Below, one piece after another: positions 26,937-37,900 of a stretch of 64,000 nt of DNA (positions are counted from its first letter, which is position 1; each line of letters opens with the position of its first letter). A model generated the notes under the pieces. It had not been told where the DNA came from. It worked only from the letters and a program-made list of their open reading frames with translations, and did no database searches. The position numbers and the translations under genes were made by a program. The stretch comes from JABDMH01 sp965223165 (lineage in GTDB: Bacteria > Bacteroidota > Bacteroidia > Chitinophagales > Saprospiraceae): assembly GCA_965223165.1 (NCBI GenBank), contig CBDCVQ010000019.1:1-64000 (forward strand), given 5' to 3'.

Positions 26937-27099
26937 AGCGCTACGCTCTGAACGAACTTGTACCACTTTGATCAGGCCTTGAACGGCGTTTCTCGTCTCG
27001 TATCCTATTCTTTGCATCGTGTGTTGCACCTCGGGTTTCCATTTGAAACTTGAAGTGACCGACACTGACACCGTTGCAAATAATAAACATTCGCAAACT

Positions 27100-28161
27100 A
27101 TGAGACCGTTAGCCTATACCATTGGCCTGATCGCGCTGGCCGCTTTGTCTGCCGGCGCTCAGGACATGGTCCGATCGACGCGGGTCAGTCAACGGGCCAG
27201 CGTCAGCCAGCGCATCGGCACCACGGACATCACCATTGTATACCACAGCCCACTGGTACAGGGCAGAAAGATCTTTGGGGGCATCGTACCCTACGATTTT
27301 GTCGTAGATGGCGTAGAATACCCCTGGCGAGCGGGCTCCAACGAAAACACGACCGTCCAATTTACCCATGATGTGTTCATTGCGGGCCACCCCCTGCCAG
27401 CCGGTACCTATGGGCTCCACATGCTTGTATCCAAGGACGAATGGACCCTTATCTTCTCCCGTAATGCAGCGAGTTGGGGCAGCTTCAACTATCGCAAAGA
27501 AGAAGATGCGCTCCGCGTCCAGGTGCATCCGGAAAAGGCCGCCTTTCAGGAATGGCTTAGCTATGGTTTTGCCGACCCCAAGCCTGCTTCGACTGCCATC
27601 ATCATGCGGTGGGAGCGTACCAAAGTGGCCATAGATGTCCGCACGGATGTCTCGGCAAACATCCTGGCGGATCTGGCTACAAAAAGCATTAAGACCGCCG
27701 AAGACTACCTGACCATGGCCAAAGAAAGCCTGAAACAAAATCCCGGTAGACCGGAAGAAGCCCTGACGCTGGTCGAGCAATCGATCGCCATCGATACGGC
27801 CTTTCGCAATCTGATGTTTAAATCGGAGTTGCTGCAGCTGAGCGGAAAAACCACGGAAGGAAAAGACCTGGAAAAATACGCGTTGTCTCTGGCTAAGGGC
27901 TTTGACTGGTACTACTACGGGCTTAGTCAGTACCTGCTAGCGGGTGACCCACAAAAATCGTATAAGATATTGTCCACCCATGCCGAGAAAAACCCACGGG
28001 ACTGGGTCGTACATCTCGCACTGGGGGAATACTATATCAAAGCCGGCCGTCAGGAAAAAGTCGTCGAACACTTGGAAAAAGCCTATCGCTATGCCGGGGA
28101 GCGTAGTAAGAATTATGCCCGATATATGTATTTGTCCAACAAATTGATATTAGAGCAGTAG
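27100..28161 (+). CDS. DUF2911 and TPR-repeat exported protein
   Basis: ATG 27100 gives a signal peptide (MRPLAYTIGLIALAALSAGAQ); codons back to 27019 are less likely. The DUF2911 domain spans about residues 25-195: VSQRIGTTDITIVYHSP, GRKIFGGIVPYDFVWRAGSNENTT-type segments and HPLPAGTYGLHML. Helical TPR-like repeats follow to the C-terminus (EEALTLVEQSIAI; VVHLALGEYYIKAGRQEKVVEHLEKAYRYA). The function of the family is unknown. A MITE-like copy begins two bases after its stop codon. Confidence 0.8.
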   Translation: MRPLAYTIGLIALAALSAGAQDMVRSTRVSQRASVSQRIGTTDITIVYHSPLVQGRKIFGGIVPYDFVVDGVEYPWRAGSNENTTVQFTHDVFIAGHPLPAGTYGLHMLVSKDEWTLIFSRNAASWGSFNYRKEEDALRVQVHPEKAAFQEWLSYGFADPKPASTAIIMRWERTKVAIDVRTDVSANILADLATKSIKTAEDYLTMAKESLKQNPGRPEEALTLVEQSIAIDTAFRNLMFKSELLQLSGKTTEGKDLEKYALSLAKGFDWYYYGLSQYLLAGDPQKSYKILSTHAEKNPRDWVVHLALGEYYIKAGRQEKVVEHLEKAYRYAGERSKNYARYMYLSNKLILEQ

Positions 28162-28162
28162 A

Positions 28163-28392
28163 ACTAGTAGCGTTTCGCATTAGATATGTTGAATAATCTA
28201 ATAGGATTTTGTTCGCAGACGAGGCATGACCGAACGATCTCGAAGAGTCGAGCATGACAATGCGAGAAGTGAGGGAACCGCGACAGCGGGTGGGTGGGCT
28301 AGACATAGCCTTAGCAATGGCGAGGCTTTGCAACGAAGTATGCGGACCAAAGACATTAAAATTAGCTACAAGATTTAATGCGAACTCCACTC
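28163..28392 (+). mobile_element. MITE-like repeat, full-length copy
   Basis: It starts with ACTAGTAGCGTTTCGCATTA and ends with a slightly decayed inverted repeat (TTAATGCGAACTCCACT). The inside matches the copies at 51174 and 52710, including GCAGACGAGGCATGACCGAACGATCTCG and AGGCTTTGCAACGAAGTATGCGGACC segments. No coding capacity. It fills most of the 307-base gap between the DUF2911 gene and the next secreted protein. Confidence 0.85.
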
Positions 28393-28468
28393 GCATATCA
28401 CATTAACGAGATGATTTAGTGCGAAGCGCTGCCAGTCATAAATTTAATCACTTATTCAAATTTCAGCT

Positions 28469-29584
28469 ATGCAAACCTTCAAATTTCAATGGATTTTGCT
28501 CTTGACAGTGAGCCTGTCGGCGTTAGCTTGGGCAGCGCCCACCCCCGTCCAAGTACCCATGACCGAGGAGGTGTGGTCAGTCAATGCCGAGGATTACAAA
28601 TTTGAGGAGTACTTGGGCAGCCCGAGCCTCTATCTGCCCCAGGGCTTTGCGGAGTTGGCGGATGTGCAATTTCACAATGGTACGATAGAGTTTGACATCG
28701 CATTTCCTGAAGGGCGGGGATTTCCCGGCATCATCTTTCGCATGCAAGACAATCGCAACTACGAGGAGGTGTATTTTCGTCCGCATCAGTCCAACAATCC
28801 CGACGCCAATCAGTACACCCCGGTCTTCAATGGCTTGGCTGGCTGGCAACTCTACCATGGCGATGGGCACGGAGCGCCCGTACTATATCGGTACGATGCC
28901 TGGAACCACGTCAAGCTGGTCATTAAGGGCACCCGTGGCGAAGTGTACATCAATGATATGGATCAGCCGGTCTTCCAGATTCACGACCTCAAGCATGGGG
29001 ACGTGGCCGGGCCACTGGTACTGAAAGGCCATGCCCAGTCCCACTTTGCCAATTTCAGCTACACCCTGACAGATGAGCCTGTACTTAAACTTCCCATCGC
29101 CGAGATTCCACCCCTGGATTCCCTCGCGGTCGGTCGATACGAGGTGAGTAATGCCCTCCCTGACGAATTACTAGCCGATCCGGGCTCTTTGGATGTGTCG
29201 TCTATAGCCGGGGTCCAGTGGACCGCCGCTACCCCGGAATATACAGGCACCGTCAATGTCGCTCGCATCGCCAGCCGATCAGACGATCACAATTGGGCCA
29301 TGGTAAGGATCACGATTGACTCGGATAGGGACCAGATCAAACGCATGGACTTTGGCTACAGTGATGATGTATGTGCCTATGTCAATGGCAAGATCATCTA
29401 TGGTGGGCAACGCCGATTTCGGTCACGTGATTACAGATACCTCGGTACCATCGGATATTTTGACTCCTTATATCTAGATCTGAACAAGGGCTCCAACGAG
29501 ATCGTCCTGGCCGTCATTGAAGGTTTTGGCGGCTGGGGCGTTCGAGCCCGTCTTGCCGATTTGGACGGCATCAACATTCGATGA
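28469..29584 (+). CDS. Secreted lectin/glucanase-like protein
   Basis: The 371-residue product has a signal peptide (FQWILLLTVSLSALAWA). Residues 40-200 look like a concanavalin-type beta sandwich: FAELADVQFHNGTIEFDIAF, GIIFRMQDNRNYEEVYFRPHQS and DAWNHVKLVIKGTRGEVYIND. A second beta domain at 270-365 (SDDVCAYVNGKIIYGG; GSNEIVLAVIEGFGGWGVRARL) resembles a jelly-roll sugar-binding module. Catalytic residues could not be assigned. It converges with a response-regulator gene. Confidence 0.65.
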   Translation: MQTFKFQWILLLTVSLSALAWAAPTPVQVPMTEEVWSVNAEDYKFEEYLGSPSLYLPQGFAELADVQFHNGTIEFDIAFPEGRGFPGIIFRMQDNRNYEEVYFRPHQSNNPDANQYTPVFNGLAGWQLYHGDGHGAPVLYRYDAWNHVKLVIKGTRGEVYINDMDQPVFQIHDLKHGDVAGPLVLKGHAQSHFANFSYTLTDEPVLKLPIAEIPPLDSLAVGRYEVSNALPDELLADPGSLDVSSIAGVQWTAATPEYTGTVNVARIASRSDDHNWAMVRITIDSDRDQIKRMDFGYSDDVCAYVNGKIIYGGQRRFRSRDYRYLGTIGYFDSLYLDLNKGSNEIVLAVIEGFGGWGVRARLADLDGINIR

Positions 29585-29651
29585 CATGCACTTGTTTACC
29601 CACGATGCCCCCCAAGCACACGAGTCATCGAGGGGGTGGCTGGAGACAGAT

Positions 29652-29680
29652 CCGATTTGCCACTTCGCGAGGCAAGTCGG
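29652..29680. terminator. Hairpin between convergent genes
   Basis: CCGATTTGCC and GGCAAGTCGG form a 10-bp stem (one G-U pair) around a nine-base loop, located between the convergent lectin-like gene and response regulator. It has no long T-run on either strand, so a bidirectional terminator is inferred from position. Confidence 0.4.
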
Positions 29681-29683
29681 AAG

Positions 29684-30304
29684 TTAACCGGCGCCGTATA
29701 GCGAAACCTTCTTCAGGAGTTCGATCACGTTTTCCACCTCGAGCTTCTCAAAAATTCGCCGCTTGTAGGTAGACACGGTGCTCATCTGGAGGTTGAGCTT
29801 ATTAGATATGTCCTTGAGTCGCACGCCGGTCACCAGTAGCAGCAGCACTTCGAGCTCCCGGTCGGACAATGAATCAAGCTCATGCACTGGACTTCGCGAA
29901 ATAAAACTCGAAGCGAGCTCGTCCTTGAGATCCTCGGTCATAAACACCTCCCCTTGCAGTACCTTCACGATGGCCTGACGTATGGCCACGGCGGAAGCGC
30001 GCTTGGTCAGAAAGCCCTTCCCACCCAATGACAAGACCCGCTTGCCATATATCCTTTCGGGATGCATGGAAAATATTAGGACCTTCTGTTTGGGAAAAGC
30101 CAACAGTACGTTTTGAAGGAAGGCCAGCGGCTCGGTATCATGCAAATCGATGTCCATGATTGCCAGATCATACCTTTTCTTACGCAGCAATTGCATAGCC
30201 TGCTGTGTATTCTCTGCCTCATACACCCGCACATCCAGATCGGAGGTAATGGTCTTGATCCCCTCACGAATTACGACATGGTCTACTACCAAAATCGAAT
30301 TCAT
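29684..30304 (-). CDS. NarL/LuxR-family response regulator
   Basis: ATG 30304 begins MNSILVVDHVVIREG. The receiver has the phospho-acceptor Asp at residue 51 (AIMDIDL), conserved Ser/Thr region (LIFSMHPE) and Lys (GFLTKRAS). The C-terminal LuxR HTH is LSDRELEVLLLLVTGVRLKDISNKLNLQMSTVSTYKRRI. It is closely similar to the regulators at 54373 and 55268. No kinase gene is near. It lies upstream of the first giant surface-protein gene, separated by about 1.6 kb without recognisable intact genes. Confidence 0.9.
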   Translation of the reverse strand: MNSILVVDHVVIREGIKTITSDLDVRVYEAENTQQAMQLLRKKRYDLAIMDIDLHDTEPLAFLQNVLLAFPKQKVLIFSMHPERIYGKRVLSLGGKGFLTKRASAVAIRQAIVKVLQGEVFMTEDLKDELASSFISRSPVHELDSLSDRELEVLLLLVTGVRLKDISNKLNLQMSTVSTYKRRIFEKLEVENVIELLKKVSLYGAG

Positions 30305-30379
30305 AGATGCATGCTTGTGGTAAGAGGTCCAAAAGATGCAAGCATCCCGGAGCGGTCCATCATGCACCGTCGCCAGCAA

Positions 30380-31935
30380 TCATGCTGTGGCCGAGGTAAT
30401 ACCCCCTGGCCGAATCGCTGTCTCTCCAGCGATTCTTCTTTGTTCGATTCCCTCATCGCTGTCTCCTCACTTTGGCAAATTCCGCCGTATTGTTAAAGGG
30501 CAAATGGGGTGCGCTTGGTAGCTGCGAATTATGATCCAGATACTCCGCGCAAAAGATCATCATAGTCTTCATTGTAATCACTTGGCATTTATTGTCTGCC
30601 CGAGCAACGTAAACGGCGTTTCCGGGCTATTTAACTAGGTAAGTTTTCTAGAGTCATGCGCATCGCCTGGTCTACACCAGAACAATGTGGCAGGCAGCGC
30701 AACCTAACGGGACATTCTGCCAGAGGGTACTTGCCATGTGAGCCGGAAGAAGAGTGCCTTGTGGCAGTGATTGGCTCTGGACTATTTTGGCATATCGCAC
30801 AAAATCGATCTCAGGCCTCCTGACTGCTATCAAATATTGAGTAAGAGTCCCCAGGACCCTACGACAACTTTGCCTTCACGAGCAGCCATGGAAAACTTCA
30901 ACAATGTATTATTATTTTTTTCACTACGTAGGGTAAGCATGAGAAATCCCTGCCAATATCATTGGATGCGTGAAAATCCCTACATGAATTCTACATCAAT
31001 TAGATTCTTTAGCCAATCCAGGGCTGTTGGTCAATCGTCCCTGTAGCAGCTTGGTGTCTTGTTACGCCGCCACATGTGGGCCCAAAGAAATGACCGATGT
31101 ATAAGCAATACATCACAGTTGGAAATCAGTTTGCAGCGTGCGAACAGGATTGTACGCAGCTTATGATAGTCATCAAATGAGAAGTCTTGAAAGGAGCTAA
31201 CGGCGAAGTTCCTATCATCTAAAAAATTGGGTGTGGCCCCCGATAAGCCGATCAGGATGTTGGCCCATCATCTGTGTGCCACAAATTCTGTCCTGTGAAT
31301 CGTTGGTAGGGCAAAAAATGCGGATCCATCCAACATTTTCTGTGGAAACATACAGCTTCTCCGTGGTCTAAATTAGGTCCTGAATCAATGGAAAGAACTG
31401 CAAGAGTTAGGCCAGATACCTACATACACCCCACATCAATTTTGTCAAATTTTGCTGCCTATCGGCCATAATAGTAACGCATTTCATTACTCAGAAGCCA
31501 GACAAGGTGAGGCCTACAAGGCCGTTGCTCACTGGAGGCGGCATCTGTTCATATTATAATAATTCATTAGATAAAAACGAGGGGCCACCCACATGAATAC
31601 TACATCTTTGGCGACATGAAGGGCGAGTTAAAAATTGCAATCTTGCATTCTATTCCGACCCGATCATTTGAAAACACACAATATTCAAAATTCATTTTTA
31701 GCCTTTAGAGCCTATTACTTAACACTCACTAGAGCCAAAAAGAATTACACCTTAGAACTGTCTATCACTCGACCTATGACACACACGATCCCCCTCGTAG
31801 TGTCCTGCTGAGCGTAGCCTTTCTTACGTACTCGGTAGGATCGTAGCACTTTGCCACATATCCAGGGCAACCGCATGCTGCCAACGCGCCCTGTCCCTTC
31901 CGAGTCTTAATGGCGATAGTGTCAAAACTTGACTC
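30380..31935. other. 1.5-kb stretch without intact genes
   Basis: No intact gene, RNA gene or complete mobile element was recognised here apart from the decayed fragment at 31031-31351. A 91-codon plus-strand frame at 30771 has no domain-like features. The region is lower in GC than its neighbours around 30890-31000 and 31540-31750 and is probably accumulated debris upstream of the giant surface-protein gene. Confidence 0.5.
31031..31351 (-). pseudogene. Decayed protein fragment, unidentified
   Basis: Reading the minus strand from ATG 31351 gives MFPQKMLDGSAFFALPTIHR, then an in-frame TGA at 31268-31270. The same frame then stays open for 79 codons (WANILIGLSGATPNFLDD; SFDDYHKLRTILFARCKL; ISNCDVLLIHRSFLWAHMW) to TGA at 31031. 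The composition is protein-like but I do not recognise the family. Probably a relic. Confidence 0.3.
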
Positions 31936-34900
31936 ATGAGATATTTGTTACCCGACCTTTTCGATAGGCCAAATCGGATGCTAGTTTGCCGAGCTGCCTT
32001 TAGCGCGAGTATTATCACATTTCTGTTTCTGATGTTGCCGACCTTGGTGCAAAGTCAGAGTTGCCCAGAACTGACTGCTTGGTACAATCCACTCACTTGC
32101 TCACAGCAAACTACACCTCTCTATGTCGGGAATGCCGATAGCAGATACGCGGGAAAGGTGGTGCATTTGTATCGGCAGCCAGATCTTACTAATCCGATAG
32201 CCACAGGTACAATTAGCCTTAGTTCGGCACCGGTCCCCGGCAAGAGTGTCTCTGCCTACTTTGCCACTTTTGGACCAGTGGTTGGAGATTCCTACCGGGC
32301 CGTGCTACAGAGCTCCGTAAACGTTGATGCCAGTTGCTCAACCGATCCCAATGTCGTCGACTGCAACCCGCAAGCCCCTACCGGCTGTGTTGCTTCATGC
32401 CCAGATCTTGGCGTGGGTTATATACATCCCACTTGCAACGATCCCACGTCGGCCACGATCACAGTGCAGGCGTATGTCGACGACGTGGCGGGAGCCACTG
32501 ACCTGACGGGCTACAACATTGTTCTGAGCTCAAGCTCGATCCCAGGTTTCTCTCCCAGAACCACGTCACTTCAACCCAGCAGTGCCACCCCTCCACCTGG
32601 TAGAAAGAGATATGACGCCGTGTTTTCAGGCAATCTAGGAGCTGGCACCTATCTCGCATCATTTCAAGTGACACCGCCGGGCTGCAGCACACCACCTAGT
32701 ATCGTCTGCACCGTGACGGCTCCAACGGGATGCCCTCCGACCTGTCCCTCTGGCATCGCCTGGAGTATTCCTCAGTCAACGATTCCCTGCGGCCAGACTT
32801 CTGTGACGACCAATGGATCGGTGTCATGGTCCGGGACGGGCACCCCTTCGATCACGGCATCTGCCGGAGCAACCTTGTCAAACCTAAACATCTTGAGTAA
32901 TTCGGCTACTTTTACCCTCTCCACTTCGCAAGCTGGCAATCACTCTATCAATTTGAGCTGGACATCACCCTCCAATTGTGTCGGTAGCTCCTCCACTTGG
33001 TCAGTAAATAATCAGACTGGCTGCGGTCCTACCTGCACTGCGACCGCCCTATTTAGTGCTAGCCAGAATCCCACCTGTCCCAACCTTAACAATGGAATAC
33101 TTTGGTTTGACGTCACCGGCGCAACTGCCGGCACAGCTGTCTTGCGTCAACACGGGACGACTTTTTCGAGAGCGGCTACCCAGGTAGCTGGCACCATCTC
33201 AAACCTAAGATTTGAGATCAGAGATCTGCCTCCCGGCACCGGATACCACCTTGTCTTCACCAGTAGTGCCGACCCCACTTGCATGGCTACGAGCCCCGAC
33301 GCAGCCTTACAGAATCCGGGCTGCGGTCCTACCTGTACCAATCCAAACCTGACTGCCACACCTAGCTGCGTGGGCAGCCTGGCCACCGTGACCGGCGGCT
33401 TTACAATACTGGCAGGCAGCAGTGGCGTGTCTCTTACCTCTACTGCTCCCGACGCCCCTACCATCAACCCCACCACCGCCAACGGCTCTAATTACAACTT
33501 TTCCTATACCACCGCCCACTCGGGCCAGCAGACCCTCACTCTGTCATGGACGGAGCCAGGAGCAAGCACCCCTTGTACAGGGACGGTAAGCGTCAGCGTG
33601 CCCACCTGTGGTGGTCCAACCTGCTCCATTGGCACGCCCACCGCCACCCCGACCGATGCCACTTGTGCAGGAAACGACGGCCGAGTAAGTTATGTGGTAG
33701 CAAATGCCAGTGGCATGTCCGCTGAACTTTGGTCCGGCAATACCCTGGTACAAGGGCCGAGGACCGTTCCCAGCACTGGAAATGACTTCTTTCAAGGTTT
33801 GGGGCCTGGCACTTACACGGTCAGAGTCTATAACCCGCAAGACCCCACCAATTGTAGTCGCCAAAGTAATGCAGTCACGGTGAACACAAACTGCATCACC
33901 TGCACGATTGGTACCCCTACGGCCACTGCTACAAATGCCTCATGCGGGGCAAGTGATGGCAGGGTGACCTACACCTACACCAATGCGCTCAACATGTGGG
34001 TGGCATTGATACTCAACGGCAACATCGTCCAGGGACCCGTCGCGCTATCCACGGCAAGCGGATCCGGAAGCTTCAGCGCCGTAGCCAGGGGCACCTACAC
34101 CGTGCGTGTGTACAATCCCAACGATCTCAATTGTAGCCGAGAGAGTGCCGCGGTGGTGGTCGACGAGAACTGTGTCCAATGCACGATTGGCACACCCACC
34201 GCCTCAGCTACTAATGCCACCTGCAATGGCAACGACGGGACCGTCTCATTTACAGTGACAAACGGAGCTGGTATGTGGGCGGAACTGATGCAAAATGGCG
34301 TGCGAGTGGCAGGACCGTTGGTCGTACCTTCCAATGGCTCCGGTACATTCAGCAATCTGGGGCCGAACACCTACACGGTGCGTGTGTACAATCCTAACGA
34401 CGCCGCCTGTAGCCGTGAAAGTGCTGCAGTAGTGGTGGGCAGCAATTGTACTCCCTGTACCATCAGCACGCCGACCCTGCAAGGGTCGAATGCCACATGT
34501 GGTCAGGCCGATGGCTCGATCACCTACACTGTCACAGGCGCCACTGGTATGATGGCACAGTTGCTGCGAGATGGCACCGCCGTCGGAACGCCTCGACAGG
34601 TACCTCAAAGTGGTACCGACGTTTTCACCGGGCTAACGCCTAGCGTCAGTAGCCCTAGCCTGTCGGGTCTGTACTCCGTAAGGGTGTACAATCCCAACGA
34701 TCAAACTTGCGCAAGGACCAGTGCGACAACCTTTTTGGGTGAAGACTGTGTCAGCTGCCAATTAACAGCCAAATTGAGCATCCGAACCGATCCCTCCTGC
34801 GAGAACAATGGCAATGCCATTATCCGGGTGGAGATATCCGGATCTCCAACCCAACCCAGCGTGGCTCTGCATCGAAATGGATCCTTTCACAGTAACATCA

Positions 34901-37900
34901 CTGTCGGACTAGTATCCGCCGGACAATGGATGGGAGATGCAACCGTTGGTGCGGGAGAATACTTTGTCAATGTGATCCAATCTCCCGATTGCCACCAGGA
35001 AAGTAACCGGGTCACTGTCGGGGATCTGCAGGGACAGTGCTGCGCTACTGTTCGGTTTTGGGACATTGTCACTGAGCCAGACCGACCCTGCGAGGGCGGT
35101 AGAACGAACGAAGGCACGCTCACCTTTAGATTTGAAAATGCTGAATTCGTCTATGTGACCAGGGATGTTGGAGGCGCCAATGAAAGTGTCTATGAAAACC
35201 GCTTCCCCATCGGCCAGGACTTTGGCCAAATCTCACTCACCAATCTCCAGTCCGGCACCTACTTTATCGAGGGGCATTACAGGCAGGGTAACCCTTGCTC
35301 TAAATTCGTCTTTGCGACAATTGACGAGGTCGGTACACCTTGTTGTCGCATCAGAAATTTAACGGTCACCCCTAACCATCCAACCTGTGCCGGAGGAGCC
35401 ACCGATGGCTCCATCTCCTACTCCGTCACTGGCGCAGAAGCAGACGAGTTCAGACTGTTCAAGATTGTGGGTGGTAGCGAGATCCCCGTTGCCACAAAAT
35501 CTGGTAATGCCAATCGCACCGGTACCTTTGACAATCTTGCGCCCGGTGATTATCTCCTTCGCGTCTTGGATCCAACCCAGCCACCTGGTGCATGTCAAGA
35601 AGAGGCCACCGTGACCCTAAACGACCCTAACTGCTGCAGCATTGCCCAACCCTCACTGACCAAGGTCGACCCTACTTGCACAGCACTGGGAAGTATCACC
35701 TATACCGTCACCAATGCCGCAGGCATGGAGGTACGCCTGTTTAAGCACAACGGCTCCAGCTATGTCCTGGAGACAGGCCCGCTGACGGTACCTCAAAGCG
35801 GCACCGGAACCTTTAGCGGACTGATGGAAGGTGATTATCGCGTCCGGGTCTCCGATCCTAACGACGGCAGTTGCAGCGCGCAGCGCAATATCACCTTGGA
35901 CCCACCGCAAAGCAATCTGCAAGTAAGTATCACCAATCACACAGATCCCACCTGCAGTGGCAATAGTCAGGATGGCACCATCGAGGTGACGTTGTCAGGC
36001 GTCACGGGACCCACTACGGTCGATCTGTACCAATCTGGGTCTGCCACGCCTATCGCCACCCGCTCGACGTCCAGCGATGGGAGCCTGACCTTTTCCGGCT
36101 TGTCGGACGGCTCTTACTATGCCCAAGCTTCTATGGGTGGTAGTTGTAGCGGCCAGAGTGGAAATCTGCAATTGGACCCGCCCGACTGTCGCTATGATCT
36201 AGCCATTGAAAAGACAGCTCTGGGCACAGGCCCATACGAGCCCGGTGACCAGGTCTTGTTTACCTTGACGGTGTCCAATCAGGGACTGATGCCTGCCACC
36301 GGTATTCGCGTGATGGACCGGCCCGGCATCGGCCTGAGATTCGTCTCCAGCGATGCCGGCACTAGAGCAAATGTCGTCGAGAACGCAGCAAATGACTTCA
36401 CCTTTAATAATCTGGCCCCCGGTGCCAGCCAGAGCTTGATCGTCACGTACGAGATTGACGCCAATTTCACCGGTTCCGAGGTTGAAAACTGTGTGGAAAT
36501 CACCAGCGACAATGGCAACGATATCGATAGTGACCCCAGTCAAGGGATAGGCACAGACGACTTGGGCGATGGACAGCCGGACGATGATGAGGCCTGCGTA
36601 CAGCTGCCTATCAATGAGCCGGAATACGACCTCGAGATCGACAAACTCGTGATCGGCGGCCCCTATGGTCCCGGAGATCTGGTCCCATTCCTCATTACGG
36701 TGACCAACTCTGGAGATCTCCCTGCGGCAAACATTGAAGTGACCGACTTTCCCAGTACAGGCTTGAGCTTCCGAACCAGCGATGCCAATAGCCGGACTAA
36801 TGTCACCCAGTCACCCGTCAATCCGGACATCCACTACATCATCTTACTAGCCCCCGGCACCAGCGAAAATATTATCGTCTATTATGAAATAGCAGCTGGA
36901 TACCAAGGGTCTACCGTGGACAACTGCATTGAGATCACCCAGGATGATGGAGACGACGTCGACAGTGATCCTGATCAGGATCGAACGAGGGATGACATGG
37001 GAGATGGCCTTCCGGATGACGATGAAGATTGCGAGACTTTCCCCGTGACCCAGACCTATGACCTGGCCATCGCGAAAGTGCTCTCGGGCACCGGACCCTT
37101 TTCTCCCGGCGATGAGGTGGTCTTTAGGATCACCCTGAGCAACGAGGGTACCTTGCGGGCCAACAATATCCGAATCACCGACAATCCCAGACCGGGATTG
37201 ACCTATACTCGAAGCAATGCCGGCTCCCTGGCTCTAGTCACCGAGGTCGCAGCAAATGTATTTGAAGTATCTACGATCGCAGCCGGCGCGACACAAGATA
37301 TCATGGTAACATACACCATCGATGCCAACTTTACGGGATCGGAGGTAGAAAACTGTGTCCAGATCACGGCGGACGATGGCAATGATGTAGATAGTGATCC
37401 CAACGAGGATTATAGCACCGATGACTTTGCTGATGGGCAGTCCGATGACGACGAAGCCTGTGAGACCGTGACCCTGCAAAGCACCTACGATCTTGCCATA
37501 GCCAAAGTGCTCAATTCCACCGGCACCGTCCGGGCGGGAGACACCATCGAATTTAGGATCACCGTCACAAATGAGGGCAATCTGCCCGCATCCAACATTG
37601 AGGTGACCGACTACCCTGATGCCGACCTCACCTACGTGGAAAGTGATGCCAGCTCCAACAGCAATGTGACGGAGACTGCGGCCAACAGGTTTACCGTATT
37701 GAGTTTGCCCGTAGGCCAGACCGAAGACATCTTGGTACGCTATCGGGTGAATCCGGGTTTCCAAGGCTCACAGGTCGAAAACTGCGTCGAGATTACCGCC
37801 GATGACGGCAACGACGTGGACAGCGACCCCAGTAGCGACCGAAACCAGGATGACCTCGGTGATGGCCAGCCAGATGACGATGAGGCCTGCGAACAAGTCA

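Noticed and set aside
30771..31046. 91-codon plus-strand gene
   Set aside because: No domain, no start-site support, and it lies in a stretch that appears decayed.
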